A DNA stretch of 64,000 nucleotides, from the NCBI GenBank assembly GCA_032716605.1, contig CM064502.1, forward strand, positions 58,674,421 to 58,738,420. Reading direction: 5' to 3'. How positions within the stretch are numbered: position 1 is the first letter of the stretch; each line of letters begins with the position of its first letter. A program made the position numbers and the translations under genes. The notes beneath the pieces are model-generated. The model was not told the DNA's origin. It was given only the letters and a program-made list of their open reading frames with translations, and did not search any database. This stretch comes from Paralithodes platypus. Taxonomy: Eukaryota; Arthropoda; Malacostraca; Decapoda; Lithodidae. Positions 10,865 to 21,545 of this stretch are shown in pieces.

Positions 10865-10901
10865 TATAGGTTTGACTCCTGTAAGGAGATAAAGAAAACC
10901 T
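10865..10901 (-). repeat. 3' extension of the DIRS terminal repeat
   Basis: Thirty-seven bases present only at the 3' end of the element and absent from the 5' repeat. They can form a nested hairpin (AGGTTT...AAACCT around CTCCT-GTA-AGGAG). DIRS1 of Dictyostelium also has a short extension on one repeat. Confidence 0.75.
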
Positions 10902-11215
10902 AATATTTAGTAGTGGCCCCGTAATCATTGACGAACATGCCTATTACATAAGGCATCCTCTTCAAACACTAATCCGCCGTAGTTTTGAATCTACCGCGCA
11001 GAGCATTTAAAAACTGAGGAGCCTTCATCATGAGCGCACGCGACCTCACTCATGGCTTCAGTCATTATGAATTGGGTTCTCACTACGAAAAAACTTCGTA
11101 AAAAATAAAAACAAAAAGAAAATAAGAATAACTATCTAATAAGCTTTCCATCATATCGTGGATGTACTTGTGTGGATCTCTGACCAGACGCTGATTCAGG
11201 CGTCATTCCTCCTTC
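10902..11215 (-). repeat. DIRS inverted terminal repeat, 3' copy
   Basis: Reverse complement of 19240-19550. The only differences seen are one base in the A-rich stretch near 11117 and several at the outermost tip (GGCCCCGTAATC here, GGCCCCTCCATC in the other copy read the same way). Confidence 0.9.
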
Positions 11216-11287
11216 ACTGACATATCAAGTAAACCAAAATCCTCAATACATCAACAAATGGGAAGGGGACGGTCGGGAGGGCCCCAG

Positions 11288-11395
11288 TCGTCAATGATTA
11301 CGGGGCCACTACTAAATATTAGGTTTTCTTTATCTCCTTACAGGAGTCAAACCTATAATTTATTAGTGGCCCCTCCATCATTGACGAACATGCCT
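11288..11395 (-). repeat. DIRS internal complementary region (ICR)
   Basis: 11288-11357 is the reverse complement of the 3' terminus (10865-10935) including the 37-bp extension, and 11358-11395 is the reverse complement of the 5' terminus (19513-19550). It keeps the terminal variants of each side. In the DIRS model the ICR templates completion and circular joining of the cDNA ends. Confidence 0.9.
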
Positions 11396-11962
11396 GATTT
11401 CTAAGACTGGAGGGGGACATTCGTAATCATATCATAACTCTAGAAAAGCAGATAATAAAAACAACCACATAGTATTCTTACTTTTGAAAAATATATTTAA
11501 CCCGGCGTAGGCCGAAAATATACAAGAAAAAGGGGGTTCAGGCAGGTGCGTGCTTCAAAGAAGCCTGCCTGACAACAAAATGGGTAACCCTGAAGATTCT
11601 GAACACAGATCTGTAGTTACAAAGGCACCCCACTCAACGAGTGGTGACAAAAAATAACAAGTTATAAGTTTATATGTGCACATAATAAACCCCAAAATAA
11701 ACTTGGAGATACATTGCAAAGGAACTCCATTGTTCTAATATTAAATTGCTTTCGCAGCTAAAACTACTATAACAACCCTGTTGTTTTGTACTTAACATTG
11801 TACTAGCACAATTTCTCGCTGAGAAATTTTCATATCACATTTTAACCTTAAATTGTATCACAGCTCTCATACTCCGGCGGGGTCTAGGGTGTCCTATGTC
11901 AACTGACTGCACCCCCCCCCCCCCCTTCCCGTGAAAGTAAACAAAAGTGACTGCAGGGCCAC
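11396..11962 (-). other. DIRS 3' untranslated region
   Basis: Non-coding segment between the recombinase stop and the ICR. Contains a possible hairpin (CAGGCAGG at 11539 against CCTGCCTG at 11564) and a C-tract at 11911-11924. Nothing else recognised. Confidence 0.5.
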
Positions 11963-12943
11963 CTAGACCCTCTGCCTTAAAGCTATACATGGTAAGGAAG
12001 GTTTGTCTAGAGCAACTGACAAGTATCTAGACAGAAACGTATGATTAGACGCCCACAACTGCGTGGACGCGATATCTTCCACTGAAATTTTTTTCAGGAA
12101 ACGTAAAGAGGCTGCCCATTTGCGTAAATCGTGGGCCCGACCCACAACGCCGGGATTACTCTCTTTAATGACTTCTACCAGAAGAGAGGCTAATCGCCGT
12201 TTAAGTAAGCGTTTACCCGTACTTGCTACCCATAAAGCACCTTGGGGGTTTCGAGGAGCTACTCTCAAATATTTGGTTAGAGCTTGCACTGGACAAAGAT
12301 TATGATGCACCTTTCCCCTTTTTAACGCCGGCACCGTAAATTCAGAAAACACGTGTGCACTATGCTCATTCTTGGCTACAAAACCTGGGGAGGGTGCAAT
12401 GGAAATACATTCATTAAGTCTACCAAACCTAAGACAATTAGGTGTGTTGCTCATCGCCGCCAGCTCAGACACTCTGTTCCCGGTGGCCAAAGCCAAAAGG
12501 AAAACTGCCTTTTTTAAGAGTAATGCAAAGTCTGCAGTATTTTGGTACAGACGAGAGTGAAGCAAAGACAAAGCTTTGTCCAGAGACCAAGTAGGCATGA
12601 GCTGATGGGGAGGTGGGCGGAGTTTAAAACATGCTCTCATAAAACCTGTTTCCTCCGCTACCGGTATGGACAGACCCGTAAGGTCTAAAAAGGGCACTCT
12701 AATCGCAGTTAAGTGATTCTTTAATGTTACCACAGATAAACGTTTCTGCTCAAACAGATAATTCAAATAATTAAAAACTAATGCCACTGAGGGTACAGTT
12801 TGTTCTGTTCTAACTATCCAAGAAGTAAAGGCTTGCCAATGTGATTGATACTGTCGTTTCGTAGACTGAGTATATTGATTGAGTAATTTATTGGTCACAT
12901 CTCTACCATATGGTGCTAGCCACTTGGCCTCCTGAATGTCCAT
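11963..12943 (-). CDS. DIRS tyrosine recombinase
   Basis: Integrase-type tyrosine recombinase of 326 residues, counted from the Met at 12943 that starts MDIQEAKWLAPYGRD. The open frame runs further upstream to 14770, but that part is antisense-like overlap with the RT ORF and lacks motifs, so I chose the later start. An N-terminal core-binding region (about 20-100) is followed by the catalytic domain with Arg157 (ATGNRVSEL), HxxR at 271-274 (GRAHDLRKW), Trp297 and the nucleophile candidate Tyr307 (FLSRYLSVAL). It is expected to join circular element DNA to the target. It overlaps the RT ORF end by 28 bases, so translation probably needs frameshifting, reinitiation or leaky scanning. Confidence 0.88.
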   Translation of the reverse strand: MDIQEAKWLAPYGRDVTNKLLNQYTQSTKRQYQSHWQAFTSWIVRTEQTVPSVALVFNYLNYLFEQKRLSVVTLKNHLTAIRVPFLDLTGLSIPVAEETGFMRACFKLRPPPHQLMPTWSLDKALSLLHSRLYQNTADFALLLKKAVFLLALATGNRVSELAAMSNTPNCLRFGRLNECISIAPSPGFVAKNEHSAHVFSEFTVPALKRGKVHHNLCPVQALTKYLRVAPRNPQGALWVASTGKRLLKRRLASLLVEVIKESNPGVVGRAHDLRKWAASLRFLKKISVEDIASTQLWASNHTFLSRYLSVALDKPSLPCIALRQRV

Positions 12944-14820
12944 AATGCAAAAGTCAGCGAGGTCGCTAGGTTGCCAATCGTGTCTAAGTGGAAATACCCG
13001 ACCGGGAGCGATACCGGGTCCGGGCACCACATTTTCAATTGCTGGTACCACAACTGCGCTGGCCACAGAGGCGCGATTAGCGAGACTAAGCCTCGATAAT
13101 CTCGTAGTTTGTTCACTACGTGGCACATTAGTGACGCATCTGGCGGTGGAAACAGATAGATGGAGCTCCATCTGTTCCAGTCTGTCACTAGGGCGTCTGG
13201 CCCCCCTGCCGGCGTTTTCGCCCGGCGGGTGAGGTATAGAGGGAGTTTGTGAGTCTCCTCGGACGCAAACAGATCCACTTGTGGATGGGAGAGCTCTGCA
13301 ATCCTTAGGTTGAAAATGAGTTGCTTGAGCTCCCATTCTACTGTCGTGCTCTGTCTCCGGGACAGAGCGTCTGCCCAGACGTTCGCTACGCCTGGGAGAT
13401 AAGAAGCGTGAAGATAAATATCTAGACTGTTGGCTAGAGCAAAAATCTCTTCCGACACGTTTAGCAACTTCCTTGACCTCGTTGACCCTTGTTTCTGAAT
13501 ACAGTGGACTGCATTCAGATTGTCCATTCTGAAGGCCACCGACTTGCCCCGTAACGCCGGGCCGTGAGCCTGAAGGAAATACAAGGGGACTAGTAATTCT
13601 TTGACATTGATGTGAGAGATTTCTAAGTGGGACCAAAGCCCCTGACCCTGGTGCCCCTGATTTGACTGAAATCCCCACCCTATTGTGCCTGACGCATCCG
13701 TGTCTACCCATACCGTTGGTGGAGGAGAGGTCCATGACATTATTGAGTGCAATGTTTCCCTCTTCGCCCAGACCGCTAGTAAGGTGTGGATTAATTTCGG
13801 GATGGGCCATAATTTTTTCGCCGGTAAGAGCGGGAAATATTTGTTGCCTTCCAATATTAATCGTTTTACTTTCAACCGGCCCAACTTGACAGTTAGTTGA
13901 ATCCAGTTGAGAGAGCCGACCAGAGACTCCCAGACCCTTCGCGTCGTAGTCAGACTGTGAAGAAACCTGAACAGTTTCCTGCGAAACCTGTTGCGATTGT
14001 CCACACTCTGACTCAGAGTGAGAGCGGCGGTGTCCCAGACCAGCCCTATCCACTGAATTACTCTTGAGGGAACAAGGTTTGACTTTACCAGATTTACCTT
14101 GAAGCCTAGAGTTTTGACATGATTTAAAATGATATTGACATGTTTTATGCATAATTGTTGTGTCTCTGCCACCACCAGCCAGTCGTCTAGATACCACAAC
14201 ACTCTGATCCCCTGTTTTAACAATGGCATCAGGGCTTGCCGGACTAGTTTTGTGAATAATCGAGGTGCTAGGTTCAAGCCGAACGGCATCCTCTGAAAAA
14301 CAAAATTTTGGTGCCTGATCCGTAAGGCCAAAAACCTTTGAAATCTTTTGTTGACCGATACGTGCCAATAGGCGTCTGTCAGGTCTAGTGAACACATCCA
14401 ACCTCTCGGCGGAAGTGTTAGCCTGATTTGGTGTACTGTTAACATTCTGAAAGATTCGTTGTGAATGTGAAGATTCAGATAAGACAGGTCTACGACCGGC
14501 CTCATCTGAACACTGTCCCTTTTGGGAACCAAAAATAGTTTGGACGTGAATACAGGGTAATTTGGTGGGACCGGGATGATGACATTCTTGGCAATCATTT
14601 CCTGGGCTAGTGACTCCACCTCTAAAGAAACAAAATTCGCCGTTGTCGGCTGACGTAAGCGAGGTCGCCGGAGCCACTGCCAAGTGATGCCTTTGCGTGC
14701 CACCATCCGTGCCCAAGTGTTTAACGGCCATGCTTGGTGACACGTTCGGAACGACCCAGTTAGCAGACAAGGGTTCGCCGGCTGTACTACCCTCGGTTCC
14801 TCCGGCCTTAAGGTTGGCAC
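12916..14820 (-). CDS. DIRS reverse transcriptase-RNase H
   Basis: A 634-residue open frame starting 18 bases after the gag-like stop. RT palm motifs: MRPVVDLSYLN (about 106-116), SLDLTDAYWH with Asp145/148, the MPFGLNLAPRLF motif (178-189), and the active site LWYLDDWLVV with Asp212/213. The RNase H domain follows with Asp373/375 (WVDTDASG), Glu408 (NVKELL), Asp433 (FRMDNLNAV) and Asp484 (NVWADALSRR). Catalytic residues look complete. The protein copies element RNA and removes the template strand. The first about 60 residues have no clear domain, so the true start could be later. Confidence 0.9.
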   Translation of the reverse strand: MPTLRPEEPRVVQPANPCLLTGSFRTCHQAWPLNTWARMVARKGITWQWLRRPRLRQPTTANFVSLEVESLAQEMIAKNVIIPVPPNYPVFTSKLFLVPKRDSVQMRPVVDLSYLNLHIHNESFRMLTVHQIRLTLPPRGWMCSLDLTDAYWHVSVNKRFQRFLALRIRHQNFVFQRMPFGLNLAPRLFTKLVRQALMPLLKQGIRVLWYLDDWLVVAETQQLCIKHVNIILNHVKTLGFKVNLVKSNLVPSRVIQWIGLVWDTAALTLSQSVDNRNRFRRKLFRFLHSLTTTRRVWESLVGSLNWIQLTVKLGRLKVKRLILEGNKYFPLLPAKKLWPIPKLIHTLLAVWAKRETLHSIMSWTSPPPTVWVDTDASGTIGWGFQSNQGHQGQGLWSHLEISHINVKELLVPLYFLQAHGPALRGKSVAFRMDNLNAVHCIQKQGSTRSRKLLNVSEEIFALANSLDIYLHASYLPGVANVWADALSRRQSTTVEWELKQLIFNLRIAELSHPQVDLFASEETHKLPLYLTRRAKTPAGGPDALVTDWNRWSSIYLFPPPDASLMCHVVNKLRDYRGLVSLIAPLWPAQLWYQQLKMWCPDPVSLPVGYFHLDTIGNLATSLTFALWTFRRPSG

Positions 14821-14837
14821 CGGGAGTGAGAGAGACT

Positions 14838-17459
14838 TTAGTTTTTTGACGGTGGGGTTGGTGGTGCTGGACGCTTTGCCGGCTGGCTGGTGTGGGCCGA
14901 AGACTGGCTCTGACCTGGCTTATTCTGGCCGCGTCCTCTCTGTCCTGAAAACCTACTCTGTCTATGCCTGTACTGACCCTGGGGGGAGTGGGAGGACTTA
15001 GGCGGAAGAAAAGGTTTAGATCCCCCTGGCTGAGCTTTAGTAGTAGGCCTGGGTTTGGGGAAGTTAAATGCAGGTTTCTTAGAAGGGGTGGGACTGTGCT
15101 TAACGGCCTGTGCCATATTGAACACCGTTCGCCACACCTCAGGGGTCATTAAAGAGGGAGTAAGCACTGGTGACATCACCACCTGATTAGCAATGCGATC
15201 AGGTAGCTTGCGAACTAACGACATCCTAAGATCTTGTCGTGCTCGTACCGCCTCAAGCAAGGCGGTGCGTATGTCACCTAAGGATTGGATTGACGACTGA
15301 AGAATCAGTCGCCGGGATAACTCAACCGATCTTCGAGCATCCGCATCTGCGATTGCCTGAGTGGACCGTAGTAAAGACTTAGCCACCTGCTGAGATACTA
15401 TGTACTGTGAGAACAGGCGAAAAGCTTTTCCCCGTAGCCTAAATTCTCTGTCTAGGTGAGTAGGGGTAGGGGTAGTGAACGGGTCCTTCAGCTCACAAAG
15501 ATTAATCTTAGGGGAAGCTAGAAATGAAAACAAAGCTGACGGGACTCCGCCGGCAGAACCCACCGGCATGGAGAACCATGAATGAGTATCTTGAGGGATC
15601 TGGTGGGAAGATTTAGAAGTGAAAGTGGTTGCAAAGTTTTGAGCCTCTACCTCCCAATCTACCCAAGGTCCTGGTCCCAACTGTCCCACCTTCAAAACTG
15701 GATTAGCTGCGTCGTCTGTGACGGTCTGTAAATCTAGTTCAGGAGTGAGAGCAGACAGAGTCTTAATATCATTAAACCCATCCAGCTTAGACCAGTCTGA
15801 AAATAGTTTTGAAGCTGAGGCAGGGGGTAAAGCAGGCTTAGAAGCATACACAAAATAATCTTGGTGATAATAACTAGGTATAGCCTTGATGTTTACGTCC
15901 AGAACATTACCCAAAGTATCCACGGCCCTTAATTTCTTTGACTTATTGCCCTGGATCACCCACTCACGCGGTACCGGGAATTCCCCTGACAAGGTAGGTT
16001 GGGCAAGCTCTGGTTTAGAGGGGTTCAAAAGAACCCATGACTCGTCTGGCCCATAAAGTAGGGGCATAGCTACCTTTCTAAGAGGCGCTTTGTCTAGAGG
16101 GGGTGGATTGACATCCGTTATGACCCTGACATTTGAAGTTGTCAATGCCGCCGTAGCAGGCCTAGTGATCCCTGAAGGTAACAGAGTGGGAGGGTTAGGG
16201 ATCTTAGATAAATCAATTGAAGTCATCAGAGGCCGTACCGTAGAACTTGTCGTGGGAGCCCCCAAGTCCATTGTGGGGTTTTCCTGTTGTTGACCAAAAA
16301 ATTTAGATAAAGCATGAGTAAGCAGCCCATTAATTTCTTGTGCCGTAACAAACTGGTTTGATGAAGAACTTACAGGTGAATCATTAGTATCCTGTGCGGC
16401 GTCCAAGCCTGAGCCTGACCCTTGTCCTTCCATCTCCGAAATTATTGAAACTTCGTCTTTTTCCTCCTGATCCTCCTGAGAAGACCCCGCCGAGGCAGGG
16501 GTACCTTGTTGCCAAGATAAGTCTGGGATAGAGGATGGGATCGCCGCGTCCCTGTGGACATCGGCTACTGTGTGACTCGTTTGAGTCGGACGTGGGTGGT
16601 CAGACCCTGGTTGAGCAAACCGCCAAACACCGAGGCCCTGGCCTACGCTCTCTTGAGAGTCTGAAACATTCTCAATTACTGAACCCCCTGAACTTTCCAT
16701 TTCCAGGGTTAAAATATTAATTGGCAAATCCTCTTTTGGGACAGGCGCTGCACTGGACTCTGAGGCCGTAACACAAACTCTGTCTGGGGTAGAGGTACGA
16801 TGAGATGCACTAGAAGTTGGGGAATGTCGAGAGGACTTCCGTTTATGTGAATCCTTTTTGGAGGATTTATGGCTACGGTGTGACCGCGAACTACTCTTAG
16901 ATCTGGAGGATTCCTCGCCGTGACCACTGGTGGAACCTTCCGTCCTACTCTTCTTACTCGCCGGTGAAGAGGCACGACTAGATGACTGGTGTCTGAGAGG
17001 TGACCTTGACCGAGATCTCGCCCGAGACGAGGAGGCGGATGCCGGGGGTGTAGGCTCTCTTGGGCGTTTAGGTGTAGCAGCAGAAGATACAGAACCCTGA
17101 CCAGTCTCCGCCGGCTTAATACTCGTGACTCTAGAGGAACGTTTAGGGGGAGGGTGTTCTGAGAGCAATCTATCCCAAAGTGGGATGTTGTCACATTGAA
17201 GTGATTTATGCGCAACAATGGTAGTGTAGGCCGACATCTGTTGCCTGACTTCTCTCAACGCTACCGCCGCGGTCTTATCATTCTCACAAAGGACCTTTAC
17301 AGCTAATTGGGAGCAAAAAGAACAATTACGCATAACCCAGAGACCCCTTGAACGGTCTAGACATTTAACACACCTTATGCAAAGGGTATGCGCAAAAATA
17401 GGGATACCAGCACAAGTAGGGGTAGTGCACAGGGCAAAAACTGGGGCCACGGTAGCCAT
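14838..17459 (-). CDS. DIRS gag-like ORF1 protein
   Basis: An 873-residue frame at the 5' end of the element. The N-terminus has a Cys cluster (Cys11, 16, 27, 30, 33, 46, 49) that could bind zinc. Residues about 140-230 are rich in Ser, Arg and Lys, including SR-dipeptide runs (SSRARSRSRSPLRHQ). The C-terminal about 60 residues are basic and Gln/Ser/Pro rich. By position it is the gag-like nucleic-acid-binding protein, although sequence conservation in this class is weak. No premature stop is present. Confidence 0.8.
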   Translation of the reverse strand: MATVAPVFALCTTPTCAGIPIFAHTLCIRCVKCLDRSRGLWVMRNCSFCSQLAVKVLCENDKTAAVALREVRQQMSAYTTIVAHKSLQCDNIPLWDRLLSEHPPPKRSSRVTSIKPAETGQGSVSSAATPKRPREPTPPASASSSRARSRSRSPLRHQSSSRASSPASKKSRTEGSTSGHGEESSRSKSSSRSHRSHKSSKKDSHKRKSSRHSPTSSASHRTSTPDRVCVTASESSAAPVPKEDLPINILTLEMESSGGSVIENVSDSQESVGQGLGVWRFAQPGSDHPRPTQTSHTVADVHRDAAIPSSIPDLSWQQGTPASAGSSQEDQEEKDEVSIISEMEGQGSGSGLDAAQDTNDSPVSSSSNQFVTAQEINGLLTHALSKFFGQQQENPTMDLGAPTTSSTVRPLMTSIDLSKIPNPPTLLPSGITRPATAALTTSNVRVITDVNPPPLDKAPLRKVAMPLLYGPDESWVLLNPSKPELAQPTLSGEFPVPREWVIQGNKSKKLRAVDTLGNVLDVNIKAIPSYYHQDYFVYASKPALPPASASKLFSDWSKLDGFNDIKTLSALTPELDLQTVTDDAANPVLKVGQLGPGPWVDWEVEAQNFATTFTSKSSHQIPQDTHSWFSMPVGSAGGVPSALFSFLASPKINLCELKDPFTTPTPTHLDREFRLRGKAFRLFSQYIVSQQVAKSLLRSTQAIADADARRSVELSRRLILQSSIQSLGDIRTALLEAVRARQDLRMSLVRKLPDRIANQVVMSPVLTPSLMTPEVWRTVFNMAQAVKHSPTPSKKPAFNFPKPRPTTKAQPGGSKPFLPPKSSHSPQGQYRHRQSRFSGQRGRGQNKPGQSQSSAHTSQPAKRPAPPTPPSKN

Positions 17460-19239
17460 GACAGAGACTGGTGGGTGAAAACTACCGCCGGGTCTGTATT
17501 GGTCCGCCGGAGCTCAGCTCTGGAAAAAAATAAAATTTCCAGGAATTAATGCTCATAAGGTTAACCCAACATGTTCGCACACAAGTGTTAATAACCCGCC
17601 GGGTAACGAGATGTAATGACACAACGAACACAGCTCGCTACGCGGCGGGGTGTAAAAAATCTAAACAAATCTTTTGCTAAAGAAAGTGAAGAATACCCTC
17701 TGATATAATATAACGGTCCAGCATGGCGCTTATAGTCTCTTGGAGGTGGTGACTGTCTCAAGATTCAATTTTGTAACAAAGCAACCCCCCATAAAGACGC
17801 CGGCCCTTGAAATATTTTAGTAGAATAGCACAGGGCAGGATGATACGAGATCTGATGTCTAACGAATTGTCACAAAATATCGCCGTAAGTTAGAAGGCGG
17901 CGATACCTAATTGTATCACTAAATTAAGTGGTTAAATCGAAATCGAATTTTGTAAATTCCTTAGTTCCTCCACCTAGGAGCACCCGCCGGGTGTGAGAAT
18001 CGATATTTAACCTAATTGAACCTTCAATCGCCGTAAGTGTAAAGGCGGCGATACACATAGTATCACTTAAAATGGATTGGTTAACTAACTGAAAGACATA
18101 AGTCGTTCATCCCACGCTACCCAGGTGCACCCGCCGGGTGAGATGTCCAAACGTTAACCCCATAAGTTCCTGTCCCCACTTCTTTGTAAAAGATCGCCGG
18201 GGAGGAAAGCCTAAAACAACAGCTAGGTTTTTCATGTGGTTTTTTGAAAAACCGGGTAGAAAAACTACATAACATATGTCCGCATGAACAACGTTTTATA
18301 GATGGGTACAGCCATCCCGCCGGGAATCAAAGGAGGCCTGAAACCAGGCACCCACAGAGACGCAGTCCTGGAGAGCCACAGACACCCCAACGCCGGGGAT
18401 ACAAGCCAGTGTTAACAACCACGTGTGGCCCAACACGGCTCTCGGACGGGATTTTTTCATGGTGAAACCGAGAAAAAACCCGCCGGAAGGAAACCCACCC
18501 TGATCAGACACCATCTGAACAAACAAGAGACACGAGGAGAGCCACGCACGACTAACCCAAGGTCACACAATAATCCGTGGAATTAGCCAATACACAACTA
18601 AACCAGGAAACAATTATAGTCCGAGGAATTAGCCAATACACAACTAAAACCCGGATACACATGACACAGTAGGGCATATTTATAAATAATAAATAATAAC
18701 ACTAGTACATGTGGCAAACCTACGAGCGGCTGGCTAGGCCTAGGTAGACGGCATAATCAAAGTTGAAATATACACAAACACTGGAAATATCACAACAGGA
18801 ACCACCGCCAACACACCACCGTAGCAAAAGCTTCCAACCCAGGGAAGACCGACTCGGGACCCAGAAAAAACTTCACTAAGTGAAGAAAAATACGCTGGGA
18901 ACGTCAGAAAACAAAGCTTACCTCATCAGAAAGATAAAAGGCAGCAATAATTAACGCGTAGTGAAAGCCGCCTGCATCACAAACTAACTCAACTGTGAAA
19001 AAGTTCACATGTCCACAACGGGACCACGAGGGTACATCCGAAATAGATGCCCCATACACACGACCCAAAATACACTGCACTGCGGGCAACCAGCCCAGGA
19101 CACTCCTGCTACGCCTATCCTAACCTTACTCGATACATCCTGGAGTAAACAAATGAGAAAAAACTCACTAGGGACGCAACGAATGCGGAACTAGCGGAGC
19201 GTGGGGAGGCACGTCCGGGCAGGCTGAGCGCAGAGCAGA
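17460..19239 (-). other. DIRS 5' leader with internal direct repeats
   Basis: A long non-coding leader of about 1.8 kb. About 130 bp is tandemly repeated at roughly 17870-17995 and 18015-18140; each copy has a TCGCCGTAAGT...AAGGCGGCGAT stem and a GCACCCGCCGGGTG block. A 50-bp direct repeat (GAATTAGCCAATACACAACT) occurs at 18578 and 18627. These may be regulatory; no promoter is recognised with confidence. Confidence 0.6.
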
Positions 19240-19550
19240 GAAGGAGGAATGACGCCTGAATCAGCGTCTGGTCAGAGATCCACACAAGTACATCCACGAT
19301 ATGATGGAAAGCTTATTAGATAGTTATTCTTATTTTATTTTTGTTTTTATTTTTTACGAAGTTTTTTCGTAGTGAGAACCCAATTCATAATGACTGAAGC
19401 CATGAGTGAGGTCGCGTGCGCTCATGATGAAGGCTCCTCAGTTTTTAAATGCTCTGCGCGGTAGATTCAAAACTACGGCGGATTAGTGTTTGAAGAGGAT
19501 GCCTTATGTAATAGGCATGTTCGTCAATGATGGAGGGGCCACTAATAAAT
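19240..19550 (-). repeat. DIRS inverted terminal repeat, 5' copy
   Basis: Pairs with 10902-11215. The outer end (ACTAATAAAT at 19541-19550) is followed by unrelated flank; no target-site duplication is visible. Confidence 0.9.
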
Positions 19551-20335
19551 GCCTGGCTGGGATGCCAGAAGCCGTCACGCTACTTATCCGCAACAGACTG
19601 AAATACTTAGAGTTCAGTATTTCTTCGACCTTGCAAGCAGTTGGATGTATGTTTCAAGCAGTAATTGTTCAATTAACACACCCAGTTCCTTGCTTGATTG
19701 ACCTATTCAGAATAGCTAAGATCGAGATTGTGAAAAATATACAAAACATTGTGAAAATGCCTGATCGCTGGTTCAGTAATATTTGCAAGCGAAACATTAC
19801 TTACCGACACCACTGCCAAATCAAGAGATGTTCTTGAAACAAAAGTTTGCCTTCTATGTGGGCGTTGCAATCCATTAACCCCTTCGACCACAGGGATGCA
19901 CGTTATGTGTCGCCTATGTATGTAAACCACAGTCCCAGCGACGCAACGTATGTGTCCACCTTAATTACTCTTGTCCAATGGCACCTAGAGGGTTCAAATT
20001 TGTATGGGAACTACTTTAGGATCCCACGGAACAATACCGATGGTTGGTAGCCCCCCAAGTCCAGTCGCGTGCGTGTGGGCGCGCGCAGGAGTGATATACC
20101 AGTATACCGCCTATCCATCACCCAATGATAATGGTGACTTCCCCCCGCCCCACAGGACCCCCAAATGACCTAGGTGAGCAGTTTTATTTTGTTTTTCCTT
20201 CATTACTAACCCATCCCAAGTGTTTTCAGTATTTTTTTTTTTTTTTTTTTTACAAGTGGCTGGTCCTGGAGTGTCATTTATTATTATATCGCTTGGGGTC
20301 CAGTGGGTTAAGTACGGTACCCTAAACTTTATATT
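19551..20335. other. Unassigned flank of the DIRS insertion
   Basis: An open frame extends from inside the repeat to 19837 but has no recognised domain and is partly transposon sequence. A short TTAACCCC segment near 19876 begins an unassigned repeat. A T-tract lies at 20230-20251. Confidence 0.3.
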
Positions 20336-20439
20336 TTTAACTAACTGATATATAATACTGGTTTATAGCCACCTTAATGACGTCAAATTCACCCGCTGGT
20401 GGTATGTTACAAATTAACCGACTGCAAGGGGTTAACGTG

Positions 20440-20530
20440 TGAAAACCCTCCTTCACAGACCCTGGCGGCGCGGAGGCTCGAACCCTTACCACACTGCTGC
20501 CGAGCCCATCAGCCAAGCCAATGTACAGAA
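20440..20530 (-). repeat. tRNA-like SINE fragment
   Basis: The minus strand reads GGCTTGGCTGATGGGCTCGG and a B-box GGTTCGAGCCTCC about 30 bases later, a SINE head pattern. Confidence 0.45.
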
Positions 20531-20544
20531 TTCTATACCCGCCA

Positions 20545-21385
20545 GGCCAATAACCAATAATAAACCCATAATATACCCATAATATTCTCATAATATACCC
20601 ACAATAAACCAACAATGAACCCATAATAAACCCATAATAGGCCTATACCCATAATATACCCATAATAAACCCATAATATACCCATAATAAACCCATTATA
20701 AACCCATAATAAACCCATAATATACCCATAATAAACCCATTATAAACCCATAATAAACCCATAATATACCCATAATAAACCCATAATAAAACTATAAAAC
20801 CCCATAATATACCCATAATAAACCCATAAAACCCATATATACCATAAAAACATATGCCCATAATAAACCCATAATAAAACTATAAAACCCTATAATATAC
20901 CCATAATAAACCCATAATATACCCATAATAAACCCATAATATACCCATAATAAACCCATTATAAACCCATAATAAACCCATAATATACCCATAATAAACC
21001 CATAATATACCCATAATAAACCCATAATAAAACTATAAAACCCCATAATATACCCATAATAAACCCATAATATACCCATAATAAAACTATAAAAACCCAT
21101 AATAAACCCATAATATACCCATAATAAACCCATAATAAAACTATAAAAACCCATAATAAACCCATAATAAACCCATAATAAAACTATAAAAACCCATAAT
21201 AAACCCATAATATACCCATAATAAACCCATAATAAACCCATAATATACCCATAATAAACCCATAATATACCCATAATAAACCCATAATATACTCATAATA
21301 AACCCATAATATACCCATAATAAACCCATAATAAACTCATAATATAGGCCTACCCATAATGTAACAATATAATACCCATAATAGA
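20545..21385. repeat. 11-bp satellite, CCCATAATAAA / CCCATAATATA
   Basis: About 70 units of 11 bp alternating mainly between CCCATAATAAA and CCCATAATATA, with interspersed AAAACTATAAAA variants that recur at several places and imply larger duplicated blocks. Long minus-strand frames across it (IMGLLWVYYG repeats) are a property of the repeat, not genes. Confidence 0.9.
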
Positions 21386-21464
21386 TCCTTCTCAAACTGC
21401 ACAAAATCGTCTAAAAAATAACTAGATTATAATTTGAAAGACGTTGCCGGTACAGAAGGGGTGA
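21386..21464 (+). mobile_element. Palindromic TTAA MITE, right half
   Basis: Contains CTGCACAAAATCGTCTAAA and ends GACGTTGCCGGTACAGAAGG, the right arm of the family described at 55429. The left arm is replaced by the satellite. Confidence 0.6.
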
Positions 21465-21545
21465 AGAAGTTGGCATCTATGGAGTCTTACGTTTGTTTAG
21501 TCTAAATAACATGCTTATAATAGTACCATTCTCCTGTGTAATGGG

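Larger units (their letters stand above)
10865..19550 (-). mobile_element. DIRS1-type tyrosine recombinase retrotransposon, complete
   Basis: An 8.7-kb element read on the minus strand (5' end at 19550). It has a gag-like ORF, an RT/RNase H ORF, a tyrosine recombinase ORF overlapping the RT end, inverted terminal repeats of about 311-314 bp, a 37-bp extension on the 3' repeat only, and an internal complementary region matching both termini. These are the defining traits of DIRS1 elements, which integrate through a circular intermediate by a tyrosine recombinase and make no target-site duplication; none is seen. All three ORFs are open and the terminal repeats differ at about one position outside the outermost tip, so insertion looks recent and the copy may be functional (inference). 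Confidence 0.93.

Noticed and set aside
12944..14770. Upstream 600 codons of the recombinase frame as part of the protein
   Set aside because: This part runs in another phase of the RT-RNase H coding region and has no domain; the DIRS recombinase normally begins near the RT end.
19490..19837. A 115-codon frame across the DIRS end
   Set aside because: It starts inside the terminal repeat, crosses the insertion border, and has no recognised motif.
20337..21404. Overlapping minus frames rich in MGLLWVYYG, resembling hydrophobic proteins
   Set aside because: They are products of the 11-bp satellite.
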